Shown piece by piece: positions 10,279 through 22,700 of a DNA stretch of 64,000 nucleotides; within the stretch, counting starts at the first letter, position 1, and each line of letters opens with the position of its first letter. The position numbers were made by a program, and so were the translations under genes. Origin of the DNA: Phlyctochytrium arcticum (lineage: Eukaryota; Chytridiomycota; Chytridiomycetes; Chytridiales; Chytridiaceae); the NCBI GenBank assembly GCA_025602905.1, contig JAHLKI010000013.1, forward strand, positions 62,001-126,000, read 5' to 3'. The notes beneath the pieces were generated by a model. The model was not told where the DNA came from. It did not search any database and saw nothing but the letters and a program-made list of their open reading frames with translations.

Positions 10279-11256
10279 AGAGATTGAGGGAAGGGGGTGC
10301 TAAATAACGTTTGGGGGGGGGGGTGGTAGTGTTGCGGGGGAGGCGGGATTTGAGCCGTGATACAGTGGTACTTTTGAGACGGAAGGACTTTGAGCGGTCG
10401 TATCGTTTCAGCGGATGCGCAAAGACCCGGGAGGATTCAATTGTGTTCAAAGTTGCAGCGGAGGAAAAGGTAATTGCGTTGACACAACCACCTTCCCAGT
10501 GTCAGCCGCAACCCAAACGTCGCTCATTTACAACCGCGGTGATAAATTGGGCCGGCCAGCCAGCCAGCCAGCCCTGCCGCAATTATCATCATCCCGCGCG
10601 GCCCGGCGACCTGTCCAAACAACATCAGCTGCAGAGGGTAGATACATATCCAAAACGAAGGTTTAAATAACAAAAATAACAAAATGATCTAGAGATAAAT
10701 ATGGACAGCACAACATCCACCCCCGCTCCGGTGACGCTTTGCTGCCAGCAGCCTGGGTGAGCATCCCAATCATTAAGAACATTTGGGGGATATGAATACC
10801 GTGATACAGTCGTGGGCTGTTTCGTCATTGGGATTTGGGTGGGAGGTAAACGTGTTGAAGGCTTGATGTGAGTAGATCGATCAGTGGTATGGCGAGTACT
10901 ATAGCGGGTTTGGGATCTGCACAGCGACTCGACGCGACAGCCTACAGGTCACTGTTGATAACAATACCTGATTCTGAGAATGATCACTTAGCATTTGGAA
11001 CGGGGAGAATGGGAAGTGGGAACTCTAATACGTACCGATATGATAATAATCCTACGCTAGTGTCCATGCTGTGATCGTGCAGCAGGACACCGCATCAGCC
11101 ATCCAATTGACAATTGGGGTAACTGTTTCAAACGAGCAGCTTTCCGGAGGAAGGCCGTGAGCTTGCGCTATATTCGGGTGTCCTCATCCGAATAGCTGCG
11201 CACAGACAACTCCTTGACGACACTAACAATTCGCACGCCAGTAATGAAATGGGTAT
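10279..11256. other. Intergenic, about 980 bp, with G-run and short CCAG repeat
   Basis: Upstream of ARL8 and downstream of the SLX4-like gene. It contains a run of about eleven G at 10313-10323 and a short tandem gcca/gccag repeat around 10551-10575. No coding exon, tRNA or conserved block was recognised on either strand. Confidence 0.5.
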
Positions 11257-13956
11257 CTAGTGGCGTCGTCCACCGTTATTTCGCGTCGAGGGAAGCACAT
11301 AGTTGATCGCTTTTTTGTCAAGAAAGGAACCAAGTACTTTTCTGCTGCACTTTTCCAAGCCAGCACTCTTGATTACCTGCTGGTACAAGGTTTCAAAATC
11401 CACAGGTTCATAACGCAAAATGCGTTGATAGAGTTGACGGTGGTTGCGAATATACGAGAAGAGCTTTGTCTCCATTGTCGGATCATTACTAATTGGGGGT
11501 TTGTCGGCCGTATCGGGAAAGTCAGCAACAACGGAGGGCGTTTCCGGCTCGGTAACCGCTGGAACTGTATCTTCGAGTATTTCGAGTGGCGGGCAGGAAG
11601 AAGCACTCATCTCGGACTGCCGTTCCGGCATCAGCTCGGGGCTCAAAATCAATTCAGGGCTGGCGCTTCTAGAATTATACTCGAGAATGCCAGCAGTATC
11701 GTCGAAATTGCTCGGTGACCCGTGATAACTTGGCTCATCGACAGGGCGATCCTCAAGCTCCATGGCACTCTGATCCCGAAAGCTGACGGGATGGGTCTCG
11801 ACTGGTTGCTCCCTGACGGTGACAGCATCGGTAACATCGTCATCAATGATACACAGATCCACAGAAACTACTTTGGAGGTTTTGACGGAGCACACGCTTC
11901 TCAATGGGAAAGGCTCTTCCTCTAGCTGTATTGGCGCAATAGGGCTGGCCGCCTCACTTAGGGCGGGCATGGACCTATTGACATGACGGTCTTCCGCGTT
12001 AACCTGCAAATCCTCATCACTTTTGCGCTGCACAGAGGTGATTCGTGGCGTCCCGGATCCGCCCTTGACATTTTCCCCAGTTGGGTATATCGTCACATTG
12101 GTTCCCGATAACCTCCCAATTTGTGATGAGATCGTTGCTCCCTGCCCAGGTAATCGGAAGGACGGAATTTTCGGTAGGGCAGCTTTGGGTTGCGATTCAT
12201 AATTATAGGGCAAACAATCTTCCGAAACATCGGAGCTGTCGCCCCCTTGTGCCTCTTGCTGTTCGATCCTATCTTCCCTGGAGGAAGAAATCTGTATACC
12301 AGCGAGTATTTCCTCTTCGATGGAGATTACGCTCCGTGGGATGGGCAGCTCAACTGGAGGAGAATCAAGAATAACCGGAACGATCGTCTCGGCTTTTCCA
12401 TCAACTTTCGCCGAAAGGCCGGACATGAGTTCACGCGTTTCGCGAATTTCGGAGTCACGTTTGGCAATCTGCTCTCGAACCTAATGGCGCATGGTTACAT
12501 GGCAGTTAAGCCGAATTGAAAGAATGATACATACCCATGCATTGTGTTGTACTTTCAGGGCTTTAATTTCGGCCTCTAAATCACGCCGTCGGCGCCGAAT
12601 ATGCCCATCATAGGTCGCTGTGATAGACACGACGCGACTTTCAAGTTGTTGGGCACGCCTCTCCGCCTGAGACAGCCCCTCCTTCTGGGTACCAGGTTTA
12701 AGTCGCTGAGTAAGCTCCTGGTTAAGTATTAGCTTCAGTTTTTGATTTAAGTTCTGCGCGAGATTCTAACCTCTTCGTCCGGACAAAGGCCGTCCCAAGA
12801 CTCTCCCCGATTGGCTGCCGCATTCCAAAGACCCGCAATTCCCGTCATATCCACAAGCGGAGTACTTGCTGTCGACAGAGAGGTCTTGGCCAGCCGTGCT
12901 TCCAAAACATCATGAATCTAGATAGTCGTCAAGCTACGAAAAAAGCTGTCTTTCATAAGTGTACCCGCAGCTGACCTTGTTTTCAATGGAAGGTAAAGAT
13001 TTAGTCCCTTCAAGCGTGATTCCTCCAGCCCCAATCTTTTGTCTCTTGTTGCCCTCCATCTTCGAATAAACAAATTGCAGCGAAGAGATCGGAATTTTCC
13101 GTTTTCGTGGTTTGCGAGTAGTAACAGATGTAATTAGAGATACACGAGCCTTTCGTCCACATTCTGGAGAATTTGATTTTGGAGATTGTATTCCGGCCGG
13201 CTTTTCAGCTACCCGTGTAGCGAGTTTTAGAATTGGCGCAAGTTTTTTGTCCTTTTGTGTGGTTTTCTTGGCTGCGGTTGCTTTGATTGACTCACGAAAC
13301 AGCTTTGGAATACAGTCCACCTCTTCGTCACTAGCAATCTCATACCAGACCTGCTCCATTTGGGGATTTGTATCAATCATTACGCGTCCATTCTTCTCAT
13401 TTGACTTTCGCAGTTTTTTGGCGACTTGGACATCTTGTAATAACTGTTGTAGATACTTTGTTTCGCTTGCACACAAGCAACCGCAGGACCAGCTGCCATT
13501 ACTGGCATCTTTGACCTTGCCACGTCGAGCGGGAAACCCTTTGGCGCAAAACGGGCAAAATCGGGCGGATGAACAAATCGTACTGTTGGCACCACCCGTC
13601 ATCGGACAGCGCTCTTTCAAACAAGTATGGATATGATACTCGCGAACCGCCAGGGTTCTATGCCTAATGTCTTCGCAGCACATCGGGCAGAACAATATTC
13701 TGGACTGCTCATGATCTGAGGTCGTCTTGTTCAGCGAGGTCTTGACGTTCTCCTTGGTCGAATCATCCGTTCCCGCCTTGACATGAATCGGTGGCAAGGC
13801 ATCTTGTGCCATACAGTTACTCGAGGGGTTCACATTTCCCGGAACTGCTAAAAGTGCGGTTATACCAGTCATGGGCTCGACCAAGTCTACCAGAAGAGGG
13901 CCCTCTACTTTGGCCGTCCTGGTTTGCGGCGAATGTTGTTCCACGAGGCTGCCCAT
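11257..13956 (-). CDS. SLX4: SLX4-like structure-specific endonuclease scaffold, 844 aa
   Basis: Four exons (13956-12976, 12917-12771, 12717-12535, 12480-11257) join in phase to 844 residues. Residues 90-112 form a UBZ4-type finger (C90-x2-C93, H108-x3-C112). A second Cys-rich patch follows at about 133-165, then long low-complexity sequence rich in S/P/E, then a helical segment around the third exon. The last 75 residues (YIRNHRQLYQRILRYEPVDF, then SFLDKKAINY) match the C-terminal SLX1-binding helical domain of SLX4. SLX4 scaffolds SLX1 to cut branched DNA such as Holliday junctions and flaps. UBZ fingers are known in animal SLX4 and bind ubiquitin at damage sites. The call rests on the two ends; the middle is not conserved enough to judge. 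It is divergent from SF3A1, with 250 bp between. Confidence 0.75.
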
Positions 13957-14206
13957 TCCGTTCCATTCGGTCTCAAGGCACAGATCCGCATATTGATTGC
14001 ATTTGTTACGCGTGGTCCGGTCCAGTGCAGAGTTTGATCGTCGTTTCGGACTTGGAGCTTGCCATTCACACTCCCATTTTGAACCCTAGCTCGCCCTGGC
14101 CTTCGTTGCCTGCAGGAAATCATTCTGCTCTGCATTCTGCTTGCATTCCCAAGAGCGCTAAGGCTGACCCATCCGCAGGAAAACACTGCTACTGTACACC
14201 AAAGGA

Positions 14207-15969
14207 ATGCCACCAACGGAGGATCCCACGGAGTTTCTCAATAATGTGGCCATGTCGCTGAATCCCACCACGCATGTGGCACCAAACAGCTCTGATCTGC
14301 AGGAAGGACTGATTTATCCTCCGCCAGAAATCAGAAATATTATCGATAAAACCGCCGGATATGCAGCCAGGAGTGGGGCCCAGTTTGAGGACCGTATCAG
14401 GGAAAAGGAGAAGCACAATCCCAAGTTTTGTTTCTTGAATCCACTGGACCCGTATCGAGCGTACTATGATTTCAAAGTCAGGGAAGCTAAGGAGGGAAAA
14501 GGTACTTAGCAATAGCGTTGGCAAGTATATGCATACATTAACATATAAGTGTAGTGTCTGAGATCAAGTCGGACGAGAAGCAGGCCGAATCAGTTCAGAA
14601 CGTTCCAGCGGTTGTTGCTAAACCTAGACCCCAGGAGCCTTCACCAAATGATTTCCTCGCCGACGCCCCTTCCATGTCTGCTCAAGATTTGGATATTGTC
14701 AAGCTTACGGCTCAGTTTGTCGCCAAGAACGGCAGAGATTTCATGATTGCTTTAAGTAAGCGTGAAATGCGCAACTACCAGTTTGATTTTCTGCGGTCAA
14801 GTCACAGTTTGTTTCCGTACTTCACCAAGCTGGTCGAGCAGTACACAAAAGTCATGATGCCACCTTCCAACTTGCACTCAAGGCTGCGAGAAAACGCATT
14901 TGACAAGTTTGCCATTTTGGGACGCATTCATAAACGGGTCGAATATTATCAATATCAGGAAGAGGAAAAGAAGAAGGCTGAAGAGGAGGCTGATCATGAA
15001 AGAGGTATGCATAACATTACTTGAATTCTGATTTACGCGCTAACCCGTACAAATGACAGTTGCGTATGCTTCAATCGACTGGCACGACTTTGTAATCGTG
15101 GATACGGTCGAGTTTGTTGAATCAGATGAAAGAATGGACCTTCCACCTCCGATGCAGCTGGGCGCACTAGAGAACATGACTATCAGTCAGAAAAAGGCCG
15201 CATTGATGTTCAGTGTTGAGCAACCGGTCCCGCAAACCGCAGATATTGAGGAAATGGACATGGAGGTTGGTTGCAACACTCACAAATATAGAATTTGTAG
15301 AACTGACAGGATTGCACAGATGGAAGAAGATATGGACATGGAGGACAGCAGCAACAGTGCCGCACCCCCAGCATTTTCTAGACCCCCACCCTTTATGCCG
15401 CCCCCTCCCAGTGTCCGCCCACCCATGCCTCCACCACCCAGCTTCCCAGGAGCACCACCAAGGCCCCCGACAATGCCCCCATCTATGATCCCGCCCCCTA
15501 TGGGACATCCGCCCATGCCCCCTCCCAACATGGGGCCTCCACGACCGATGCCTCCAGCCCCAACTGCCTTCCCTCCTCCTCCTTCCGTCCTCAAGCGCCC
15601 CAACGATGCTGACGCAGATAGCAATCAAAAGCGGCAAAAAGTCGCAATGCAGGTATGTATATAGGTGCTTTCGACAATATCACGCAAATTTCTCAAAAAT
15701 CTTTTGTTTTATTTTTATAGCCCCCCATTAGCTTGGTCGTACAGGGGCCTGAACAGGAGCCCCTCAAAATGCTGATATCGCCCGATGCCCTAGTGTCGGC
15801 TTTTAAAGAGCAAATTGCCCAAAAAACTGGTATGGCTGCCAGTAAGCAAAAGCTCACAGCGCCAAGCGGTGTGGCCATGAAGAACACTGCTACCCTGGCC
15901 TCGTTTGGTTTGGTTGATGGCAATACTATCACATTGTCAACCAAAGAACGTGGGGGCAATAAAAAGTAA
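14207..15969 (+). CDS. SF3A1: Splicing factor SF3A subunit 1 (PRP21), about 528 or 510 aa
   Basis: Exons 14207-14501, 14555-15004, 15060-15652 and 15721-15969 join in phase. The order is SURP1 (residues about 34-95, with YAARSGAQFEDRI and NPKFCFLNPLDPYRAYY), SURP2 (LTAQFVAKNGRDF ... SLFPYFTKLVEQY), the PRP21 conserved region (VAYASIDWHDFVIVDTVEF), a proline-rich linker, and a C-terminal ubiquitin-like domain ending in a basic tail. SF3A1 is part of the U2 snRNP SF3a complex and helps dock the branch site. A possible further intron at 15266-15319 (54 nt, GT-AG) has no stop and keeps the frame, so either 528 or 510 residues may be made. The arrangement with the UBL domain is that of animal SF3A1 rather than the short yeast Prp21. 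Confidence 0.94.
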
Positions 15970-16009
15970 TCTCACACTTGGCGTCGTGCCTAAAAGACAC
16001 ATACACTGC

Positions 16010-16335
16010 TTATTTCGCATTTTGTTCTGATCGCATAAGGTCGTCCAGCATAATATTTTTCTCCATCTGAAGCGACAAAACGCCATGAGATACAGTGATA
16101 TGGTGCCCTCCATCAGTACGCTACCTTGAATCGATTGAGCCTGGCCATGGCAGCAAGACACTCGTCCGCCAACCTGTATCCTGGGGTAAGAATCTATGAA
16201 AAAGGCTAGAACGCTGATCACCCGTTACGTTTCATTCTGGCGTCGAGTGTGCCGATATCGTTCCTTCAATAGCCGATAGCGCATCTTGTACTTGAGCTGT
16301 TCTGCTTGCTCGTCCGTCACCGCGCTCTGTAGCAT
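16010..16335 (-). CDS. Small coiled-coil protein, 70 aa, resembling INO80E/INO80F-type subunits
   Basis: Three short exons (16335-16229, 16173-16125, 16066-16010) join in phase across GT-AG introns of 55 and 58 nt to a 70-residue protein. It is almost one charged helix: LKYKMRYRLLKERYRH, then LADECLAAMARLNRFKMEK and MLDDLMRSEQ. The pattern (a Y/L-K repeat, a polar break, then an L-x-R-x-K-x-E-K segment leading into LLD-R/L-L) resembles by eye the coiled-coil motif shared by INO80E, TFPT and fungal INO80F-like chromatin remodeller subunits. I cannot confirm the family by search. It converges on SF3A1 with 40 bp between stop codons. No single open frame shows it, so it is easily missed. Confidence 0.6.
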
Positions 16336-17570
16336 CTTGTTGACAGTGTGTGAAATTTTTAGGATTGAGGACTGACCTGTGCCGCAAATCGGAGTCGCCC
16401 CTCAAGATTGACGCGAGTGTGCCATCTTCACCACCAACTTGTTAAATCATGGACCACTAAGTAGTATACGGTACATACGGTTATCCAACCCTATTGGAGA
16501 GATAAATCCGCAATTGAAACCTCTACGCGAACTTGTGGTGTAGTGACAAGGGTGGTAGCAGTTATGTATCTCTCAGATGAGACTGCCAAAACGGAATACT
16601 AGGAGGCATACGATTGCTGGAAGCTCAGAACTGTGCAAGTCTCCAAAATACTGCCAGGGTTCATCCGGATGTGAAAAGAAGTCACAGGTGGAACCAACGA
16701 TGACCTTTGTAAATCGGAGTTGCAGAGGGAAATGTGACGAAGAAGGACGAGAGCAATAGGACGTATCATCTACGGGTAGGAGATACGAGTGCAACTCGGA
16801 CAAGGTACTAATGGGCTGGCAAAGAAGTGTCCCAACACGGGGTGCTAACAGTATGGTCTGACTTGGAGGAGGTAGGGAAGTCAATCACGCATTAATGATC
16901 CCCTGCTGCATGATGGTGTCATGAATCTGATGTAGGAAACATCGCACACCCACCCGTACCCGGAAAGCATCGACTGATGTACAAACGACGCTTTCGACTT
17001 TCATTTGGATCTGCACGGGAACGTTGCCCATGGATCTGCAGAACGTTTGACATCCTTGTCAGTCCCAATCCCTTAGCCTTTTGCAAGGATGACAGCCATC
17101 GATGATGACTTTGGCTCACCGGCTGGTTGTAAGAGGGTCCAACGCAAAGCAGCGGAGATGCGGAAGTCATGATACGACCTCTAGGCGGTGTAGTGCAAGA
17201 CGCATTCATCTCGGCGGGCAGGGGTCTTGAAGTGCAAGCCTTAGTCGGGATATCAAGCGAGCCGGGCAAATCCTGTGACACGATTTCAGATCGGCCAGTT
17301 TGTGCTGCAATGACTTTCCAAAGTTTATGGTACTTGTGGTACCATTCATTGGACTCATGATTGGAGGCTCCATAGTTGATCAACTAGACTTAGATAGTGT
17401 TCAGTAAGCTATCCAAACTAGGCTGCTCATAACTCAAAATCACAAGGTTCTGCCACGCTAACGGTTCTATTTACTTTTATACTGCACACAGCGTAGCCTC
17501 AGAAAATCCGATATAAAGACAAGAAGGGAGAATATACACATATTGGTGGCCTCACACCAATGTTGGGGTA
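16336..17570. other. Intergenic, about 1.2 kb, no supportable gene
   Basis: Frames of up to 154 codons exist on the minus strand (16919-17383), but their composition shows no domain, and no set of GT-AG exons suggested a conserved protein. No tRNA-like B box was seen. It contains the upstream region of the small coiled-coil gene and the 3' flank of the G3BP-like gene. Confidence 0.4.
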
Positions 17571-19448
17571 TTACTGCTTAGCGCTTACGGGCTTGTTTCC
17601 AGCAGGAGCAGGCTTAGGAGCTCCATTGTAGCCTCCCCGTGCACGGCCTCCTTGCCCGCCACGGTTGTGAAATTCGCCGCGACCGCGGTTGGCACCGTCG
17701 TGGTAATCCCGGCGCTGACCGTATTGACCAGCGGGTCGGTTGTTGTAGGGACGAGGTTTACGACGCTCCTCAGCATGGACTTTGACACCAGCAACAACAA
17801 AGGAGTTACCGATCGCCTTCTGTGCGGCCTCAATCGTGGTAAACTCCACGAAAGCCATATTCTAAACCGGAATAAGTATGAATTCCATTGTTTTTCCTTT
17901 CTCAGTTCGTACCTTGGGGAGCAATAGATCAACGTTCCGAACAGTTCCAACCTTGGAAAAAGTCTCCACCAGCGCCTTCTTGTCTATTGCGTCAGTTACA
18001 CCACGAATGTAAATTTGGTATTTCTCCTTGTCATCTAGGAATAGCATGAGATAATGTGGGCGCATGTGGGCGCATGTGCGCATAGACAAAAAAAAATGCT
18101 TACCATCAACGAACTGCTGTTGTTGATCCTGCTGTTGATGGTGGTGATGCTGTTGCTGGGGAGCACCTTGAGAGAGGCGCTTGTGCTGGCGATTCTGAAC
18201 CTCGCGGAAACCTCCATCCTTGGCTTCTGCCGCAGAACCAGTCTCGCGCGATGACGCAGCCTCAGTGAACGCCGGCTTTTCGACGGGCTGAGCCGATGGG
18301 CGCTGGGGGGAAATAGGACGTTGCGTGGCGGGTGCAGGTGTTTGGGTTGCATTGTTATTGGCCTTTGCAGGGGACGCATCGGCGGGCCAACCTGCTGCAT
18401 TGGTAGCAGCCAAGCTAGCCCAGCTTCGCGGTTTGTTTGGCGTGGCAGCAGCCGCGGGAGCGGCTGCGGGTGCAGCGGAGGATTTCACAAAGGTAGCGGG
18501 CGCTGATGCAGGAGTGGTGGTTTTCTTTGGTTCAGGGTGCTCGGGTGCGTTACTTGTTTTGCCCTTGGACACGGAAGCCCACGCACTCTTGGCGTCATTG
18601 GAGGTTTCTGCGTTCGGGGTAGCGTCCCAGCCGCCAAGACCGTACGATTCTGTAGGAACGGGAAGTTCCTTGGCACGAGGTTCGCTGTTGGTGACCGGGG
18701 TTTCAGGGGCAACAGTAACTTCTTCCTTCACAGGAGACGGGCTGCGTGCCTTCTCGATCGGCTTGCGGGGACTCGCAGGCCTCTGCTGCTCGGGCTCCAC
18801 GGGGGCGGGTTCCTTGAAAGATGCACTGTTGTCCTCAGTGCCGAACGAATCGGGAATGTCAATGTCGCCAACGGGATCCTCCGCGTCCTCATACTCGTTA
18901 TCAATGTCTTCCTTCAGGAACCGGAAGATGTCATTCAGAACGTAATATCCATTTGGTTGCTCTGCCAAAAAGAAGGTTTGGGCAAACTTGTGGGTTGGAC
19001 CACCGTTGTTGGACATCTCCCCTAGAACTTGCACCACAATCCCACCATTCAATGACGACTGAACGTCTACTTGAGAAACCAGAACTTTGCAGTCATTAAA
19101 ATCCAAATCTACAATTCGACTGTGGATTTCCTAGAGAAAGGGAAGCGTTAGCAGTCCCACTCAAGAGAACCTTTTGAACAATTCGTACTTGCTGTCCTTG
19201 GCAAACAGTAGCAGTAGCCTCTCCCTCATGTCCATGCAAGAAGGCAGATTTTTTGTTGTAAAAACAATGCAAGCGTTGGGGGGCTTGATTCATCAAACTG
19301 TAGTACTTTTCGACAAAGAGCCAGCCAACCTCGGAAGCGCCCACCTGCATAAAAGTTAGCGCTGTTCGTGTAGAGACAAAGTGAGCTGGTATACCTTGGC
19401 GGTCTTTTCGGTTGGGGCAGTGGTTGAGGACGACACCGCGGCAGTCAT
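17571..19448 (-). CDS. G3BP/Bre5-like NTF2 plus RRM RNA-binding protein, 549 aa
   Basis: Five exons (19448-19395, 19344-19189, 19130-18104, 18034-17913, 17861-17571) join in phase. After a short N-terminus, residues about 19-135 form an NTF2-like domain (VGWLFVEKYYSLMNQ, FAQTFFLAEQPNGYYVLNDIFRFL). Next comes a long acidic then S/P/A-rich disordered region with a GGWD motif, a His/Gln run, an RRM (YQIYIRGVTDAIDKKALVETFSKVG ... MAFVEFTTIEAAQKAI) and an RG/RGG-rich tail. This is the architecture of animal G3BP/Rasputin and fungal Bre5/Nxt3, which bind mRNA, nucleate stress granules and act as cofactors of the Ubp3/USP10 deubiquitinase. The intron at 18035-18103 has length 3n and no stop, so it looks like coding sequence unless recognised. 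Confidence 0.9.
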
Positions 19449-19772
19449 TTTCAATCAAGATTGGCTGTAAATCACGAGTAAGCACCACAACTTTGAGATG
19501 GCTCAACTGCAAACGACAAGTCTTACATTGGCGAAAATATGCGAACGCGGAGGAGGACTTCAAGCAGATAGTTGCAAGATTTCAATCGGTGAGATGCCTT
19601 GGCCAGGGGTGAATTCTCTCGGACAGTTTTCGCTTTTGTTTATCGCCCCGTGGCCATATATTTACAATTTTTTACGTAAACCCCAGTGTCTGACTTCCGA
19701 CCCAGCAGGACCCAGACCTTCTCAGCAGAGATCTCCAAGATCACTTTGACGGATCCCTTTCACTACGCACAC

Positions 19773-22700
19773 ATGGACGCGGAATCGGACGATGACTTTG
19801 ATGTCGAGGAGGCAATCAATGCAGAGCTCCAGACGCTTGAAGACGACCCAACGGTAGACGGCATATTGACTAGATGTCTGGCATATCCCTCTGATTTAGT
19901 TGAAAGACCAGGCAGACGAACAGTCCAATACACTAGTGTCTGAGCCAATCTTGAGTTCGGACAGCGATCATGACCCCCATGATGATGCACGGCTGGAGGT
20001 GCGATAAATGTGGTAATGACCTATGCATTGCTCAATTTTAACAAGATAATGCAATATAGAGAATGGTCTCTTGGAATGAATACCTACACTTGCTAAAGGA
20101 GAGAGAGCGCTCATTGTTATCTATCCGCGATGAGCCAATGGACTTGCTCGGCTCGGAGATTCCAACTACGACAAATGAACTGGCTGAACCTGAAGAAGTG
20201 ACTCCCTTCCGCACAACCTTGCCGGTTCTAATTGAAGCAGATGTCTCAGGAATTGACACCGCATTTGCCCGTCGGTTGAGGTGGGCGAAATACTGTTTTC
20301 TGGCGCAAGGCATACTGTCCTGACATGGAAACGCCGCCACAGCGAACTGCAAGAGCAAGAATCAAGCGAACAAGAACTGCTTGATTCTTTGAGAGAGGCA
20401 GCTCAGAAGAGTAGCACCAACATATCTGACTCCATCGTCGCGGGCGGAATGAGCAATGTAGAGGCGACTTTTGAGCCGAGTCTTTTGCCATCAACTGCCC
20501 ATATCCAAGTGCCCGAAACATTGGCTCCACTCAATGTCGGCCCAGACGAGCCTTCTACCAAACAGTTGGGAGCTTTTCCACTTCAAGCGCCTGCTCTTGC
20601 TGAAGAGGTATGACTTAGTTCTACTCAAGTTGGTGACTATCTTGTTCAACCCTTTCTTTTAGGAAGAGCAGCTTCTCAGAGCAACGGAGCGCAATCTGAC
20701 CAACGAGTACAATTATGCCGTTGCGCAGCAACGAGAGCACGCTGGAGAGCAGTCAAAGCTCCAATTTCGTCTAGATTCATTGACCGCCAAAAAGAACACG
20801 TATCAACGGGCGATTCGGCAACTCAAGCAAGAAATGCGTGACCTTGCCGACCGACTTCGCAAGCTGCTGACATGGCACGCAAATGATGCGAAAATCGCGT
20901 TCGAAAAAGAGCGCGATCGCAATATGATTCTCATGAACAGAGCTGGACAGCTGTCCGAGTGGCACGAAACTCTTCACAGGGCGACACAACAAAAGTTGCA
21001 TGCTCGGAAGGATTCGGCCGAAAAGCTGGCAATGGAGCGTAATAAGCTAAGAATTGAATCTGAAAGCGTACAGGAAAAGCTGTCCATGTCGTTGCATGAA
21101 CTTGGCGCGGCAAAGTCGCAGGCTGAGGCTGAAGCAAGGGGTTTAGAAGGACGGAAGATTCGCAGGGATACCCTCATCATGCAACGCTTGGAGCTGGAGG
21201 AGACTACCCGGAAAAGGGAGTTGGAGCTTCTTCTTTCGTCGTTGAGGAAACAACGACAGAGTGACGAGGCTGATGCTGCTGGTCTCCTTGAGCTGGAATC
21301 ACTGGAGCTGTCGGAAACAGCGCTAAAAAGGGTAAGTTGCTGATAACCCATGCACGCGCCTCGAAGACTGACAAAGTTTGCGTCAAAGATTCCCAATCTT
21401 GAGCTGGCCCCGAAAATTCGCCATGTCAAGTTGGATCACAACCAGTTGAGTGATCTAAAAGGGTTGGAGAACCTGAAAGATCTGCGAACTCTGAGCGTAC
21501 AGGTAATTGGAAAATATTCTTCCTCGGAGTGTTCCAGCAGCCAATCCATGTCTACATTCAGAGCAACCATTACGCTACACTAGATCTGACATGGTTTTCG
21601 GAACTCCGCACTTTACTGGCTGGGAATAATGACTTGACACACATTATGGTGAGCACAAACTGCACGGCCGCGATTGATCCGGGATTAAAATTTTACAGCA
21701 TTTGGACAATTGCACCCATTTGCAAGTGCTCGATCTAAGCAGCAATCCATTACGAAACCTCCACTTTCTAGCCTCGTCTGCTGCACTTCAAGTTTTGATC
21801 TTGCGCAACACTCAAGTATGATTCTTGACTTAATAACACATTACGCTCCCCGCAATGCGTCTGATGCAAGCTTTCAGATCAATGATCTTTCGCCACTGAC
21901 TCAACTACGAAGTCTTATATATATCGATGCTGCGCAAAATGGCATTCACAGCGCGCTTCTCGATGGAATATCCAGCAGCAAAACCCTGCAATTTCTCGAC
22001 CTATCGGAGAATGTCCTTAATGAAGTCCCAAGAATTCCCAACAATATGGTGCTCGAACTCAAGCTTCACCATAACAACATCAGGTATTATCCATCAACAT
22101 CTTGTTTCGCTACTCGCTATCATTCAACTTTGCCCTTGAAGAAATCTCACCATCCGTAAATGGTGCCCACTACTTCGGTCAATTGACTTGTCAGATAATC
22201 ACCTCAAGTTCATCGAGCCACTTGCGGTGACCCCATTACTGCAAGAGATCAACATTGCAAATAATCTGATTGCAGGTATGTGAACGATCAGTCCAAACAG
22301 CTCGGATACTAAATTAACAGTTGTAGACTACAAATCGTTATACGCTTTGGCAGTCTGTCCAGACCTGAGGAAGTTGAACCTATTGGACAACCCAATTATT
22401 CTGGATCGTCATTTTCACACTGCAGTAGGAGTTTTGTTCCCTCACATTCAGGTTGGGGGTCACCAGAATGCCAAATTGTTATTATTGTTCTAACCTCCGA
22501 CTAGGAAATAAATGGGGAATCTGCCGCTCAAATTGCACGCAAAGGCAAACGACGACACTATTCCAAGTGCAAACCTGTCGCCATTTTGAAATGGAGCAGT
22601 GCATGTTGGAAATATCTCAAGACATGTATCGATGAAGAACAAGAATGGTGAGAACGGCAACTTGGGAGCTTTACCTTGGATTCTAAACGTTCATAGTCAC

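Noticed and set aside
10313..10323. G11 run as a functional G-quadruplex
   Set aside because: A single homopolymer run with only one short following GG tract gives weak support, and it may be a sequencing artefact.
13112..13636. 174-codon plus-strand frame
   Set aside because: It is antisense to the conserved zinc-finger exon of the SLX4-like gene and shows no recognisable protein features.
15266..15319. Many introns (for example 15266-15319, 18035-18103, 24603-24668, 30713-30766, 31928-31978, 51160-51213) are 3n long and stopless, hinting at regulated intron retention
   Set aside because: With about 75 short introns in the window, roughly a tenth would be expected to be 3n and stopless by chance, so the count needs no special explanation.
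16919..17383. 154-codon minus-strand frame as a gene
   Set aside because: Residue composition is random-looking, with no domain, no conserved splice pattern and no upstream signal.
18325..18945. 206-codon plus-strand frame
   Set aside because: It lies opposite the low-complexity Ala/Pro/Ser-rich part of the G3BP-like gene and is a composition shadow with no domain.
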